DNA of 64,000 nucleotides. It comes from Anaerolineales bacterium. Its GTDB lineage: Bacteria > Chloroflexota > Anaerolineae > Anaerolineales > UBA11858. Shown piece by piece: positions 26,254 to 36,454 of this stretch. How positions within the stretch are numbered: position 1 is the first letter of the stretch; each line of letters starts with the position of its first letter. The notes below the pieces were generated by a model. It saw nothing but the letters and a program-made list of their open reading frames with translations, was not told the origin of the DNA and searched no databases. Location of the stretch: positions 1 through 64,000 of the forward strand of contig JANQED010000152.1 of assembly GCA_028278545.1 (NCBI GenBank), written 5' to 3'. The translations under genes and the position numbers were made by a program.

Positions 26254-29200
26254 ATGAAAGTATCCTTGTTCAAACATCAGCCTCGTTTTTCGGAAGAAGA
26301 AGCCACCCACTTTGCTCAAAGCTTATTTGGGATCGACACAACAGCAACGCAATTGCCCAGCGAGCGCGACCAGAACTTCTTGCTGCGCACAAGAGACGGC
26401 GATGACTATGTGCTCAAGATCGCCAATGCATCTGAAGACAGCGGCCTCATTGAGGCACAAAACCAGGCCATGGCTCACCTCAACAAGCATGGGGTCACCG
26501 CTCCGAAGATTATCCCAACGAAAGCCGGGGAAAGTATCGCCCAAGTCGAAACAGAAGCAGGTGAGACTCACGCCGTACGACTGGTAAGCTACCTGCCTGG
26601 GACACCCTACGGCGATGTGCGGCGGCACTCCCCAGGGCTGTTCAAAAACCTGGGGGCTTATTTGGGGAGATTAGATCGGGCCTTCACCAGTTTTGACCAT
26701 ACCGCTATCCATCGCCACTTTCATTGGGACCTGGCTAACGCCCTGGAAGTGGTGAATGAATATAAGTCATTGATCAGCGAGGATGGCTTACGCAATTTGA
26801 TCGAGAAGTTCGCCGATCACTTTGAGCAGGACGTACAACCCTTGCTGCCCAAATTGCGCAAAAGCGTGATTCACAACGACGCCAACGATTACAACGTCAT
26901 CGTTGGCGGGGACGAGGAGCCCTACACCCGGAATCAACAAGTTATCGGGGTGATCGATTTTGGCGACATGGTCTACAGCTACACCGTCGCCGAACTGGCC
27001 GTCGCCGTAGCCTACGCGATTCTCGATAAACCCGATCCTCTGGCAGCAGCCGTCCCCCTGGTAGTGGGGTATCACCAGGAGTTTCCCCTCGACGAGGATG
27101 AACTGAGGGCCCTCTTCGGGTTGGTGTGCATGAGGCTTTGCATGAGCGCCTGTCTGGCCGCCCATCAAACCCAGCAGCGCCCCGATGATGCCTATCTTTC
27201 GATCAGTCAAGCGGCCATCCGGGACACCCTTCCAAAACTGGCCGAGATTCACCCCCGCTTTGCCGAAGCGACCTTCCGCCAGGCCTGCGGGCTGACACCA
27301 CTCCCTAAGACCGAGAAAGTGCGCCAATGGCTGCAAAGTGAGGCCCAAGTGGCCTCGATCTTGGATGCAGACCTGACCGCAGAACCGCTCGTCGTTTTCG
27401 ACTTGAGCATCAGCAGTCCGCTCCTGAGGGCAGATGCCCCCTCACTGGCAGAAACCAGCCTCACCCCCCGTCTGTTCGGCCAGCTTGAAGCCGCGGGGGT
27501 ACAGGTCGGCATCGGTCAGTATACTGAAGCTCGCCTGCTTTACACTACGCCCCCCTTCGCCACCGGAGCCAGGCTAACCGATGAATACCGCACCATTCAT
27601 CTGGGCATGGATCTCTTCGCAGCCCCCGGCGCAGCGGTTTACGCCCCGCTGGAGGGACAGGTGTATGACCTGCAGAACAACGCTGCCCCCCACGATTACG
27701 GCCCGGTAATTATTCTGGAACACCACACCACTGAGGGCACACCCTTTTACACGCTGTATGGGCATCTCAGCGAGATCTCTCTGGCACGGTGGAAGAGGGG
27801 CCAAAAGGTCGTGGCTGGAGATAGTCTCGCTGAAATCGGCACGGCACAGGTCAACGGCGGCTGGACTCCCCACCTACACTTCCAGATCATCACTGACCTG
27901 CTCGATCTCGATGGCGATTTCCCCGGCGTTTGTCAGGCCAGTCAACAAGAGATTTGGAAGGCCTTTTCCCCTGATCCCAACCTGATCTTACGCATCCCAA
28001 CTGAAAAGCTCCCCAAACTCCAGCCCAGCAAAGCCGAAACTCTGACATCTCGACGAAAATGGATCGGGGGCAACCTCAGCATCGGCTATAACGAACCGCT
28101 CAAGATCGTGCGCGGCTGGAAACAATATCTCTTCGACGAGACGGGCAGACGCTATGTCGATGCCTACAACAACGTGCCCCATGTAGGTCACTGCCACCCG
28201 CGCGTCGTCGCAGCCGGGCAGGCGCAGATGAGGGTGCTCAACACCAACACCCGCTACCTGCATGACTACCTGCAACAATACGCCCAAAAGATCACCGCCA
28301 CGCTGCCAGAGCCGTTGAGCATATGTTTCTTCGTCAACTCCGGCAGCGAGGCCAACGAACTGGCCCTGCGCCTTGCCCGCGCTTACACCGGGGGCAAAGA
28401 TATGCTCGTCTTGGAGAGCGCCTACCACGGCCATACGACCTCATTGATCGATATCAGCCCCTACAAGCACGATGGGCCAGGAGGCACAGGCGCGCCATCC
28501 TGGGTGCATACGATCCCCCTCCCAGATACGTATCGCGGGCCTTATAAAGCCGATGACCCCCTGGCCGCTGAAAAATACGCTGCCCACGCATTAGAAACCC
28601 TCGAAGCCCTTCAACGTCAGAGCCGCGGGCCAGCAAGCTTCATCGCCGAAACCTGCCCCAGCGTTGCCGGCCAGATCTTCCTGCCGGAAGGATATCTTGC
28701 CCAGGTTTACGAGCATGTGCGCGCCGCGGGCGGTGTGTGCATCGCCGACGAAGTGCAGACCGGTTATGGCCGCACGGGAACGCATTTCTATGCCTTCGAG
28801 GCCCACGGCGTCGTGCCCGACATCGTCGTGCTGGGCAAGCCGATCGGCAACGGCCACCCCATCAGCGTGGTGATCACCCGCTCGGAGATCGCCATGGCCT
28901 TCGATAACGGCATGGAATTCTTCAGCACTTTTGGCGGCAACACCGTCTCATGCGCTATTGGTATGGCCGTGTTGGATGTCGTTCTGGAGGAAGGGTTGCA
29001 GGATCATGCCCTGCAAGTGGGGGATTACTTGCTCGAGGGATTACAACGCTTTGAAGAGGCCTACCCCCTGGTGGGAGACGTACGGGGGTCGGGGCTGTTC
29101 CTGGGCGTGGAGTTGGTAAAACATCCAGAGACCCTCGAACTTGCCACTCAAGAAGCGGGGTTCATCGCCAATCGTATGCGCGAGCTGGGGATATTATTAG

Positions 29201-29319
29201 GCACCGACGGGCCTTACCACAACGTGATCAAGATCCGCCCGCCGATGCCTTTCTCGATGACAGATGCTGACCTGCTCCTGGATGCCTTAGAACAAATCTT
29301 GTGGGAGGATTACTCCTAA
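26254..29319 (+). CDS. Trifunctional fusion: APH-type kinase, M23 peptidase, class III aminotransferase
   Basis: A 1021-residue protein. Residues 1 to about 330 are an aminoglycoside-phosphotransferase/homoserine-kinase-like kinase ([11 protein letters not shown] near 207, [10 protein letters not shown]). Residues about 430-560 are an M23/LytM domain with complete zinc ligands: HLGMD at 449-453 and HLHF near 540. Residues about 590-1021 are a PLP class III aminotransferase with [28 protein letters not shown] and K862 in LGKPIGNG. This domain order is known in scattered bacteria. The aminotransferase is related to phospholyases (AGXT2L family), so the kinase could phosphorylate an amino alcohol that the PLP domain then eliminates; that is inference. 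No signal peptide, so the peptidase domain is cytosolic. Confidence 0.92.
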   Translation: MKVSLFKHQPRFSEEEATHFAQSLFGIDTTATQLPSERDQNFLLRTRDGDDYVLKIANASEDSGLIEAQNQAMAHLNKHGVTAPKIIPTKAGESIAQVETEAGETHAVRLVSYLPGTPYGDVRRHSPGLFKNLGAYLGRLDRAFTSFDHTAIHRHFHWDLANALEVVNEYKSLISEDGLRNLIEKFADHFEQDVQPLLPKLRKSVIHNDANDYNVIVGGDEEPYTRNQQVIGVIDFGDMVYSYTVAELAVAVAYAILDKPDPLAAAVPLVVGYHQEFPLDEDELRALFGLVCMRLCMSACLAAHQTQQRPDDAYLSISQAAIRDTLPKLAEIHPRFAEATFRQACGLTPLPKTEKVRQWLQSEAQVASILDADLTAEPLVVFDLSISSPLLRADAPSLAETSLTPRLFGQLEAAGVQVGIGQYTEARLLYTTPPFATGARLTDEYRTIHLGMDLFAAPGAAVYAPLEGQVYDLQNNAAPHDYGPVIILEHHTTEGTPFYTLYGHLSEISLARWKRGQKVVAGDSLAEIGTAQVNGGWTPHLHFQIITDLLDLDGDFPGVCQASQQEIWKAFSPDPNLILRIPTEKLPKLQPSKAETLTSRRKWIGGNLSIGYNEPLKIVRGWKQYLFDETGRRYVDAYNNVPHVGHCHPRVVAAGQAQMRVLNTNTRYLHDYLQQYAQKITATLPEPLSICFFVNSGSEANELALRLARAYTGGKDMLVLESAYHGHTTSLIDISPYKHDGPGGTGAPSWVHTIPLPDTYRGPYKADDPLAAEKYAAHALETLEALQRQSRGPASFIAETCPSVAGQIFLPEGYLAQVYEHVRAAGGVCIADEVQTGYGRTGTHFYAFEAHGVVPDIVVLGKPIGNGHPISVVITRSEIAMAFDNGMEFFSTFGGNTVSCAIGMAVLDVVLEEGLQDHALQVGDYLLEGLQRFEEAYPLVGDVRGSGLFLGVELVKHPETLELATQEAGFIANRMRELGILLGTDGPYHNVIKIRPPMPFSMTDADLLLDALEQILWEDYS

Positions 29320-29529
29320 TTGCTCAGACCTACCTCTGAATAACAAGAATAATCCAGCAACTAAGAGGACAGCAATCCCAAGAACAACTACCCAGAACCA
29401 GATTGACGAAATGAAACCGCCTCCAGCTTGAGGTTGTGCCACATCGGCCTTCTCCACCGATTCTTGGGAGGCCTCCTGGGCTTCTGATGCAGTGGGTACT
29501 GTTGGCTCATAGAGTAGATGAAATCCAGT
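29320..29529 (-). pseudogene. Remnant of a membrane-anchored protein C-terminus
   Basis: On the minus strand a frame opens after a TAA (29530-29532) and reads EPTVPTASEAQEASQESVEK, then a Gly-rich linker, then a clear transmembrane segment (IWFWVVVLGIAVLLVAGLFLL) and a basic end RGRSEQ. That is the layout of a C-terminal anchor of a surface protein. There is no start, and the plausible upstream coding (FRRQWGWAKLDFIY) is in another frame. It looks like decayed gene debris in the 350-base gap. The rest of the gap shows nothing. Confidence 0.45.
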
Positions 29530-29670
29530 TTAGCCCAGCCCCACTGGCGGCGAAAAACGTTGCGAAACAATGCCACTCAACGCGCGGGACCTCGTAAGAA
29601 ACCTTTTTCTCCAAGCGTCGAAAAGAATCATAAGCCCGAAATCATTGGTTGACTAAGAAGGAGAATAAAC

Positions 29671-30030
29671 ATGAATACCGTTCTATGGATTGTCCAAGGT
29701 GTCGCAGCGTTCATGTTCTTGATGGCCGGTGTTATGAAATTGATGCGCACTAAAGAGCAAATGCAGGAACAGATGGCCTGGGTGGAAGACTTCTCCCAGG
29801 GTCAAATCCGCGGCATCGGCGTTCTCGAAATCCTCGGCGCGCTGGGTTTAATCCTCCCCGGATTAACCGGTATCCTGCCCATCCTGACCCCCCTGGCCGC
29901 CCTCGGACTGGGGATCGTCCAGGTAGGCGCTTTTTTCACCCACCTGCGCCGCCAAGAAGTCGTCCCCATGGGCATCATGAACTTGGTGTTGATTGCCATG
30001 GTCGCCTTTGTGGCATTCGGCCGGTTCTGA
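29671..30030 (+). CDS. DoxX-like small membrane protein
   Basis: A 119-residue integral membrane protein of the DoxX_2 type with four predicted transmembrane helices: VLWIVQGVAAFMFLMAGVMKL, IGVLEILGALGLILPGL, LTPLAALGLGIVQVGAFF and IMNLVLIAMVAFVAFGRF. AAGGAG precedes the ATG. Relatives are often next to stress or redox genes; no biochemical activity can be named. Confidence 0.88.
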   Translation: MNTVLWIVQGVAAFMFLMAGVMKLMRTKEQMQEQMAWVEDFSQGQIRGIGVLEILGALGLILPGLTGILPILTPLAALGLGIVQVGAFFTHLRRQEVVPMGIMNLVLIAMVAFVAFGRF

Positions 30031-30133
30031 TCGCTTCACGATACAGATAGTTTCACGAGAAACGCGCCGCGCGGGAGACTGCCGGCGTGTTTTGTCTTTA
30101 AACATCCTGGGCTATCAAAAAATCAGCAATGCC

Positions 30134-30189
30134 TTGACAGACTTGAAGGGAAAGACTACAATATTTTCGGAATGAACGTTCATTCCGAA
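30134..30189 (+). promoter_or_regulatory. Promoter and operator of the TetR gene
   Basis: TTGACA (30134-30139), exactly 17 bases, TACAAT (30157-30162). A perfect 24-bp palindrome at 30166-30189, core GGAATGAACGTTCATTCC, covers the expected transcription start. This is a textbook autorepression arrangement for the TetR gene 17 bases downstream. Confidence 0.88.
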
Positions 30190-30205
30190 TGGAAAGAAAG
30201 CAGTT

Positions 30206-30769
30206 ATGGACGATAAACGCGCAGCCATCTTGCAAGCTACCCTGACCCTGATCTCGGAACACGGCTTCCACGGCACGCCCATGTCGAAGATCGCCGAAGA
30301 GGCCGGGGTCGGCGCGGGCACGATTTACCGCTATTTTGAAAACAAGGAAACCCTGATCAATGAGTTGTTTCTGGAGATTAAACGGGATTTCAGTATAGCC
30401 ATGTTGGCCGGCCTATCCGCCGGGGATTCCACTGAACAGGTCTTTCGAAAGACCTGGCTGAACGCCTTCCAGTATTGCGTCGAAAACCCGGCAGAGATGG
30501 CCTTCCTGGAACAGTACCACAATTCCCCTTTCCTGACGCCCGAGACGGAGGCCGCCACATCACAATACCTGGCCCCAATTGTGGATGCATTCCAATCTGC
30601 TATCGAGGCTGGTGAGATCAAAAACATCCCCTTTGAGATGCTGACGATCTTTGCTTACGATGTCACCGTAGCGCACGCCAAACGCCATCTCTCTGGGGCG
30701 TTGGTGATGGACGAAGCCAACCTTGAACTGGCCGTGCAGGCTTGTTGGGATGCCATAAAAGCCGCCTAG
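30206..30769 (+). CDS. TetR-family transcriptional repressor
   Basis: A 187-residue regulator. The N-terminal helix-turn-helix reads HGFHGTPMSKIAEEAGVGAGTIYRYFENKETL, and the C-terminal domain is a TetR_C-like ligand pocket. It most likely binds the palindrome at 30166-30189 (its own promoter) and the near-copy at 30786-30803 before the SDR gene. The inducer is unknown; the SDR could be the enzyme that removes it. Confidence 0.95.
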   Translation: MDDKRAAILQATLTLISEHGFHGTPMSKIAEEAGVGAGTIYRYFENKETLINELFLEIKRDFSIAMLAGLSAGDSTEQVFRKTWLNAFQYCVENPAEMAFLEQYHNSPFLTPETEAATSQYLAPIVDAFQSAIEAGEIKNIPFEMLTIFAYDVTVAHAKRHLSGALVMDEANLELAVQACWDAIKAA

Positions 30770-30785
30770 TTTTTTTGAATCAATG

Positions 30786-30803
30786 GGAATGAATATTCAC
30801 TCC
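30786..30803 (+). promoter_or_regulatory. Second TetR operator, upstream of the SDR gene
   Basis: GGAATGAATATTCACTCC differs from a perfect palindrome by one base and shares both half-sites (GGAATGAA) with the 30166-30189 operator. It lies 27 bases before the SDR ATG. Confidence 0.8.
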
Positions 30804-30829
30804 GACTTTAACCTACCAAGGAGATAAAC

Positions 30830-31732
30830 ATGTCAACAAATAAATGGACGACAAACAATATCCCCAATATGAAGGGGAAAACCGTCATTATCACCGGCGC
30901 TAACAGCGGCATCGGTTACGAGGCTGCCCGAGCGCTGGCCGCCAAGGACGCCACGGTGATCATGGCCTGCCGCAGCATGGAAAAAGGCCAAAAAGCCGTT
31001 CAGCAAATCCAGGCTGAGACTCCCAAGGCTGATCTAAAGCTGATGGCGCTCAATCTGGCTGACCTGGCCTCTGTGCGGGCGTTTGCCGAATCTTTTCTAG
31101 CCGAGCACAAACAATTGGACATCCTCGTCAACAACGCCGGGGTGATGGCGACCCCCTACAACACGACCGCCGATGGATTCGAAATGCAGATCGGCACGAA
31201 CCACTTCGGACACTTCGCCCTAACAGGTTTACTCCTCGATCTGTTGAGGACCACGCCAAACTCACGCGTGGTCACCGTCAGCAGTTATGCTCATTTCATG
31301 GGCAGAATCAACTTTGCCGACATAAACAGCGAAAAGTCCTACCAAAAATGGTCGGCCTACGGCCAGAGCAAACTTGCCAATGTTCTCTTTGCTTACGAAC
31401 TGCACCGCAGATCATCGCAGAACGGCGGCAACCCCCTCAGTGCTGTCGCACACCCAGGCTATGCCGCCACGAATTTGCAGCATACCACCCGGTTTTTTAG
31501 TATGCTGAACCCAATTATGGCACAAAGCCAGGAGATGGGTGCGCTGCCCACACTTTACGCGGCCACCAGCCCGGAAATCCAGGACGGGGACTACCTTGGC
31601 CCAGACGGCTTCCTTGGACAGCGCGGTTTCCCTCATAAAGCCCATTCCAGCCGCGCCTCGCACGACGAAAAGGCCGCTCAACAGTTATGGGAGATTTCGG
31701 AGGAACTTACCGGGGTGAAATACGAGTTTTGA
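30830..31732 (+). CDS. Short-chain dehydrogenase/reductase (retinol dehydrogenase-like)
   Basis: A 300-residue NAD(P)-dependent oxidoreductase. The cofactor loop is TGANSGIGYE, the structural motif is NNAGVM, and the catalytic triad lies in VTVSSYAH (Ser) and YGQSKLANVL (Tyr, Lys). It resembles the retinol dehydrogenase/WW-oxidoreductase group acting on lipophilic alcohols or aldehydes. AAGGAG precedes the ATG. It is very likely repressed by the adjacent TetR protein. Confidence 0.93.
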   Translation: MSTNKWTTNNIPNMKGKTVIITGANSGIGYEAARALAAKDATVIMACRSMEKGQKAVQQIQAETPKADLKLMALNLADLASVRAFAESFLAEHKQLDILVNNAGVMATPYNTTADGFEMQIGTNHFGHFALTGLLLDLLRTTPNSRVVTVSSYAHFMGRINFADINSEKSYQKWSAYGQSKLANVLFAYELHRRSSQNGGNPLSAVAHPGYAATNLQHTTRFFSMLNPIMAQSQEMGALPTLYAATSPEIQDGDYLGPDGFLGQRGFPHKAHSSRASHDEKAAQQLWEISEELTGVKYEF

Positions 31733-31784
31733 GTGTCGAAACCCGGCAACCAGCATCGGCACAACAAAATCATTTTCTTAAAAA

Positions 31785-31815
31785 TGTAGAGACGCTCCAG
31801 TGGAGCGTCTCTACA
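31785..31815 (-). terminator. Palindromic terminator between convergent genes
   Basis: A perfect 15-bp stem: 31785-31799 against 31801-31815, core GTAGAGACGCTCCA. On the minus strand it is followed by TTTTTA, so it best serves the hydrogenase operon. It belongs to a repeat family also found at 42420-42441 and 42465-42493. Confidence 0.8.
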
Positions 31816-31818
31816 GCA

Positions 31819-32292
31819 CTATTTTAGTTCCTCACGCAATCTATCCACCAAGATTGGGATAGCGTGTTCCACTTCCAGGGATAAATTCTGCCCGGCGGCG
31901 TAGTTCTTCCCCTCGATGCCATAGACAATCAGCTTTGAGGGCAGTTCCCCCATCAGACGGGCCATCTCAATGGCCTCAGCAACCCCAAAAGCGTGTGTAG
32001 AAGTCGCCGAAAAATGGGCGGGCAAGGGCTCATCATGCGCCTCGAAGCGCAGAATCTCACCAGGGGAGGCCTCGGATTGCATGGCGTCGATCAGATAAAG
32101 GGTTTCGCAACCCTGCATGGCCTCCATCAAAGCCGTGCCCTCACCGCTGCGCTCTAGAATCTGGACTCCCGGCAAATCAAGGCCGGCTAATTGCCGCGCC
32201 ACCAATATCCCCACGGCATCATCGCCGCGAAAAGGATTCCCTACGCCAATTATCCGTACAGATGAACGTCTTGCTGCTGGCGCACCAGCCAT
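31819..32292 (-). CDS. Hydrogenase maturation protease
   Basis: A 157-residue HycI/HoxW-type endopeptidase that trims the C-terminus of the NiFe large subunit after nickel insertion. The nickel-sensing residues are in IIGVGNPFRGDDAVG (Asp/Glu site), YLIDAM and STHAFGVAEA. It is the last gene of the hydrogenase operon, 15 bases after the large subunit. The start at 32292 gives a short Ala/Arg leader before the conserved core. Confidence 0.93.
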   Translation of the reverse strand: MAGAPAARRSSVRIIGVGNPFRGDDAVGILVARQLAGLDLPGVQILERSGEGTALMEAMQGCETLYLIDAMQSEASPGEILRFEAHDEPLPAHFSATSTHAFGVAEAIEMARLMGELPSKLIVYGIEGKNYAAGQNLSLEVEHAIPILVDRLREELK

Positions 32293-32307
32293 AAATCACT
32301 TGCTGAC

Positions 32308-33615
32308 TCACTCTCGCACGATGTCCAATTTCAAAAAATGCGTCGCGCAGGAGATGCAGGGGTCGTAACAGCGCACCAACTGCTCGCAGCGCAAGGTGGC
32401 ATCCTCCAGGGGTAGCCCAACCACACCGGGGACATACTCCCAAAGGTCGCCTTCAATGCGGGGTAGATTTTGGGCCGTGGGAGGCACGATGCGGGCGAAA
32501 GTGATCAGGCCATTTTCATCGACCTTGTAGCGGTGGAAGAGCAATCCGCGCGGCGCCTCGGTGGCATGGACGCCCTCTCCAGCCGGGATCGGGTTGGGCA
32601 GCTCGGCCCGGCTGGGGTGCGGCTCCTGGTAGTCCTCGATGAGTTGAATGGCCTCCTCGAAAGCCTGGACCATCTCCAAACTGCGTACGATCAGGCTGCA
32701 GAAGGGGTTGCGCACCGGCAACTCCAAATCGATCTCTTGGGCCAGACCCTGAACCGTCGGGGATAATCGATCAAAATTGAGATTGAAACGCGCCAGCGGG
32801 CCCACCAGGTAGATGCTGCCGGTTTCCACGCGCCGGGAATGCAGGGCATTGGAGTGGGCCACATGCTCTTCGATATAATGCTGATCATAATCTTCCACGG
32901 GCACCGTTAACCCGGTGGAAGAGAGGATCGCGCCCTCATTGAAAGGGTACTCATCTGGATGGCTGAGGCTGACAAACTCGTAATCGACCTCGAATTCGGG
33001 ATAATCCAGGGTGGTAGCCCAGCGCACGGTATCGATAGCTGCCCCCATCCCCCATTTCAGTTCCGGCAACAAGGCTTTTAGTGCTGAAAGGCGCGGAGCA
33101 CCGTAAAAACCTCCCACACAGACCGAAACCGGATGAATTTCGCGGCCACCAATGACGGTCATTAACGCGTTGCCGACTTTCTTCATCCGCAAAGCACGCT
33201 GCACCACCGGCAGGAGCTCGGGGTTGGCTGCCATACTGATGGCCGATTCATAGCCCAGGTAATCGGGGGCGTGCAGCATATAGACGTGCAGGGCATGGCT
33301 CTCGATCCACTCGCCACAATACAGCAAGCGGCGCAGTTCACGCACCCCCGGAGGCGGCGTGACGCCGAGGGCCTTTTCCAAGGCGTGGGCCGCGCTCATC
33401 TGGTAGGCTACCGGGCAGATGCCGCAAATGCGGGCGGTGATATCAACAACTTCGTCGAAACTACGCCCATGCAAAAAAGCTTCGAAAAAGCGCGGCGGCT
33501 CAAAGATGTTGAGCTGAACATCGGTGACCTGGTCGTCTTTGATGTGGATGCGCAAGGCACCTTCTCCCTCAACGCGCGCCAGATAATCTACATTAATATT
33601 TTTCTCTGTCATCAT
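32308..33615 (-). CDS. Group 3b NiFe hydrogenase large (alpha) subunit
   Basis: A 435-residue catalytic subunit. The nickel-iron site cysteines are C64 and C67 (RICGICP) and C420 and C423 (DPCISCATH). The C-terminal tail after the final His (FLKLDIVRE) is the likely piece removed by the protease. Sequence and operon layout match cytoplasmic NADP-linked hydrogenase/sulfhydrogenase (SH-type) enzymes, which move electrons between H2 and NAD(P)H and can also reduce sulfur. Two adjacent ATGs (33615, 33612) follow AAGG. Confidence 0.95.
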   Translation of the reverse strand: MMTEKNINVDYLARVEGEGALRIHIKDDQVTDVQLNIFEPPRFFEAFLHGRSFDEVVDITARICGICPVAYQMSAAHALEKALGVTPPPGVRELRRLLYCGEWIESHALHVYMLHAPDYLGYESAISMAANPELLPVVQRALRMKKVGNALMTVIGGREIHPVSVCVGGFYGAPRLSALKALLPELKWGMGAAIDTVRWATTLDYPEFEVDYEFVSLSHPDEYPFNEGAILSSTGLTVPVEDYDQHYIEEHVAHSNALHSRRVETGSIYLVGPLARFNLNFDRLSPTVQGLAQEIDLELPVRNPFCSLIVRSLEMVQAFEEAIQLIEDYQEPHPSRAELPNPIPAGEGVHATEAPRGLLFHRYKVDENGLITFARIVPPTAQNLPRIEGDLWEYVPGVVGLPLEDATLRCEQLVRCYDPCISCATHFLKLDIVRE

Positions 33616-33675
33616 TATCTACCTTTATACCTGCTGCTCAGCCTGGCTTGCTTGCCGAGGCGCAAGCCTGAGCTG

Positions 33676-34458
33676 TTACTTATCTTCAAAGTATTCACTG
33701 GCCTGGCGGAACACAGGCGCATAACCATTAAACCCGCGAAAAGCTCTGGACACCTGCGCGCCAGTTTGTCCCAAAGCCATGAACTGTTCACCCAGGGCAA
33801 TGGGGTTGCCATCCTCGACAGGCCCAAAACAGCCGTAACAGCCGCGGTTGAAGGCCGGGCAGATCGCCCAACAGCCACCCAGGGTGACTGGCCCCAGGCA
33901 GGGGATGCCTTGCGCTACGGTGACACAAACCGTGCCGCGCGCTTTGCACTCCTGGCAAACACTGTGAGACGGCAAATGTGGCAGGCGTCCGATCAAAAGG
34001 GACGTGACCAATTCGAGCAACTGGTATTTGCTGATGGGGCAGCCGCGCAACTCGAAATCGACCTCCACATAATCACTGATCGGTTTCGAGGTCGCCAGCG
34101 TATCGATGTATTCAGGCGTGGCGTAGACGGTATTCACATAATCGTTTACATCGATCCAGTTGCGCAGCGATTGGATTCCGCCAGCCGTTGCGCAGGCCCC
34201 AATCGCCACCAGGAAGCGCGATTGCCGACGCACTTCTTTGATGCGCTCGATCTCTTCTTCGGTAGTTACCGACCCCTCCACCAGGGTGATGTCGTAGGGC
34301 CCAGCCAATGTCTGGCGGCGGGCTTCAACAAAATAAGCGATTTCTACCGCCCCGGCAACGGCCAGGAGTTCGTCCTCACAGTCCAAGAGCGACAACTGGC
34401 AGCCATCACAAGAAGCGAATTTGTAAACAGCCAGACGTGGTTTTGCAGCGGTGCTCAT
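33676..34458 (-). CDS. Group 3b NiFe hydrogenase small (delta) subunit
   Basis: A 260-residue iron-sulfur subunit of the Oxidored_q6 family. The proximal cluster cysteines are in FASCDGCQLSLLD (C17, C20), GACATAGG and the C-terminal set CWAICPAFNRGCYGCFGP; another set is CQECKARGTVC. The true start is the ATG at 34458, sharing a TGATG overlap with the preceding gamma subunit gene; a longer frame upstream lies within that gene and is not conserved. Confidence 0.94.
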   Translation of the reverse strand: MSTAAKPRLAVYKFASCDGCQLSLLDCEDELLAVAGAVEIAYFVEARRQTLAGPYDITLVEGSVTTEEEIERIKEVRRQSRFLVAIGACATAGGIQSLRNWIDVNDYVNTVYATPEYIDTLATSKPISDYVEVDFELRGCPISKYQLLELVTSLLIGRLPHLPSHSVCQECKARGTVCVTVAQGIPCLGPVTLGGCWAICPAFNRGCYGCFGPVEDGNPIALGEQFMALGQTGAQVSRAFRGFNGYAPVFRQASEYFEDK

Positions 34459-35330
34459 CAGAATTCCTCCACGTTGTAGAATGGCTCGATTTGGGCAAAG
34501 CTCAAGACCGGGCCCTCTTTGCATAGAAAAGTAGGGCCGTACTGGCAGTGCCCGCAAAAACCAACGGCGCACTTCATATTGCGTTCCAACGAGACGAAAA
34601 CCCTTTCCGTGGGGATTCTGCGGGCCATGGCTTCGTAAGCAACAAAGCGCATCATGATCTCCGGGCCGCAGGTAAAAACCGTGGTGTTACGCGGGTCTGG
34701 GCGCAGGGAGTAGAACAACATGGGGACCACCCCGACCCGCCCTTGCCAGGATTCATCGGCGCGATCCACAGTGGGGATCACCTCGATATCATGCTCGCGC
34801 CAGGCATCGAACTCATCATGATAAAGCATGTCCTCCGGTGAGCGCGCCCCTGCCAGGATGGTTATTTTGCCGTATTCGGCACGATGCCGGATCACATGGT
34901 AAATTGCCGGCCGCAGCGGAGCCAGACCAATGCCCCCGGCGACGAAGATCAGATCTTCGCCACGGGCGACCTCCACGGGCCAGGCACTACCATAGGGTCC
35001 ACGCACGCCAATCTGGTCACCCACCTTCAGGCGTTCGATTGCCTGGGTGACATTTCCCGCCACCCGGATGGTGTGCAACAGTTCATGCGGTGTTTCAGGA
35101 TCGGAACTGATCGAAATGGCCACCTCACCGATTCCAGGCAAATAAAGCATGTTGAACTGGCCAGGCAAGAAAGAATATGCCGTCCGAAAAGCCAGGTCTT
35201 GAAATTCCAAAGCGTAGGTAGCTACACCAGGGGTCTCATCTTGAATTTTTGCAATCGCCGCCCAGTGGGGCAACATGGGATCAAGAGAGATCGTGGGGAT
35301 ATGTTGAAGGGTAGATTGTTTCGTTGCCAT
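34458..35330 (-). CDS. Hydrogenase gamma subunit, FAD/NAD(P) reductase
   Basis: A 290-residue diaphorase of the ferredoxin-NADP reductase fold that links the hydrogenase to NAD(P)H. The FAD site is FLPGQFNMLYLPG with ISISSDP, the nucleotide site is FVAGGIGLAPLRP and FTCGPEIMMR. The C-terminal [2Fe-2S] ligands are in CAVGFCGHCQYG followed by LCKEGPV. It starts 2 bases after the beta subunit and overlaps the delta subunit start. Confidence 0.95.
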   Translation of the reverse strand: MATKQSTLQHIPTISLDPMLPHWAAIAKIQDETPGVATYALEFQDLAFRTAYSFLPGQFNMLYLPGIGEVAISISSDPETPHELLHTIRVAGNVTQAIERLKVGDQIGVRGPYGSAWPVEVARGEDLIFVAGGIGLAPLRPAIYHVIRHRAEYGKITILAGARSPEDMLYHDEFDAWREHDIEVIPTVDRADESWQGRVGVVPMLFYSLRPDPRNTTVFTCGPEIMMRFVAYEAMARRIPTERVFVSLERNMKCAVGFCGHCQYGPTFLCKEGPVLSFAQIEPFYNVEEF

Positions 35331-35332
35331 AA

Positions 35333-36451
35333 CTATGCTTCGTCTCGAATAGCCGCAATTTCTTCCGTTAAATCAATGCCCACCGGGCACCAGGTGATAC
35401 AGCGACCGCATCCCACGCAGCCAGAAGTACCGAACTGGTCAATCCAGGAGGCCAGTTTATGCGTCAACCATTGGCGGTAGCGGGCGCGGATGTTGGGGCG
35501 CAAGTGCCCACCGTGAACGTAGGAGAAGTCAGGGTTGAAACAGGAATCCCATACCCTTACACGCTCCGTGTTGGCACCCGTCAGATCGCTGATATCTTTC
35601 ATATCTGAACAGAAACAGGTCGGGCAGACCAACGTGCAGTTGGTGCACGAAAGACAGCGCTCAGCCACATCGTCCCAGCGGGGGTGCTCCAGGTTATCGT
35701 ATAACAAACCAGGCAGATCGCTGGTATCCAAAGTGCGCCCCATCTGATTTTCCGCATCTGTGATCTTTTGATCAGCGCGCCCGAGTTCAAGCGCACCCGC
35801 AAAACTCCATTCGACATCGAGGAGCATGCGAGCGCCCAAGGGCGAGCCAATTTCGATGACAAAGGCGTCCCTCAACTCGGTCAGTGCCAGATCGAAAGCC
35901 TGGGTACAGCGCGGGCCGGCGCCCATGGAAGCGCAGAAGCAGGTCTCACCCGGTTCGGTGCAGTTGACCGCCAGGATAAAAGCTTTTTCGCGGCGGGCCT
36001 CGTAATGGGGGTCTTGAAACGGGCCCTCGATAAAGACACGATCCTGAATAGCGATTGCGGCCAATTCACAGGCCCGCACGCCGATGAAAGCATAACTGGG
36101 CGACACATCTTGGTTGGGGACGGTTTGATAACCACCGCCATTCTTGCTGACAGAGAATAATTTCAACCTGGAAGGATAGAGGTACCCTTTCCAGGTAGAA
36201 GGGCCAGCAGGAAAACCGAAAAAACTTTCATCGCCCCTCTGTTCCAGACGATAATGGCCTGGGCCGGTCTCTGCAGTCCAGCCAATGGGCAATTCATCCA
36301 CCGAGCTGACTTCATCATAAATGATCGCTTCATTGCGCAGAACAGGGGCAATCAGGGTATATCCCGCAGAATCTAGCGCCTTGAAGACAGATTGCAAGGC
36401 TGGCTTGGCAATGACGACCTGTTCACCAGGGGAAGGGAGATTTTCAGCCAT
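35333..36451 (-). CDS. Hydrogenase beta subunit, [4Fe-4S] protein
   Basis: A 372-residue electron-transfer subunit. Two [4Fe-4S] sites lie in the C-terminal half: CLSCTNCTLVCPTCFC and CVGCGRCITWCPVGID. The N-terminal half carries GVRACELAAIAIQDRVF, NCTEPGETCFCASMG and related patterns of the sulfhydrogenase beta family. It shuttles electrons between the delta and gamma subunits. Confidence 0.94.
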   Translation of the reverse strand: MAENLPSPGEQVVIAKPALQSVFKALDSAGYTLIAPVLRNEAIIYDEVSSVDELPIGWTAETGPGHYRLEQRGDESFFGFPAGPSTWKGYLYPSRLKLFSVSKNGGGYQTVPNQDVSPSYAFIGVRACELAAIAIQDRVFIEGPFQDPHYEARREKAFILAVNCTEPGETCFCASMGAGPRCTQAFDLALTELRDAFVIEIGSPLGARMLLDVEWSFAGALELGRADQKITDAENQMGRTLDTSDLPGLLYDNLEHPRWDDVAERCLSCTNCTLVCPTCFCSDMKDISDLTGANTERVRVWDSCFNPDFSYVHGGHLRPNIRARYRQWLTHKLASWIDQFGTSGCVGCGRCITWCPVGIDLTEEIAAIRDEA

Positions 36452-36454
36452 TGA

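Noticed and set aside
33271-34479. 402-codon plus-strand frame
   Set aside because: Antisense to the hydrogenase large and small subunit genes; no recognisable protein.
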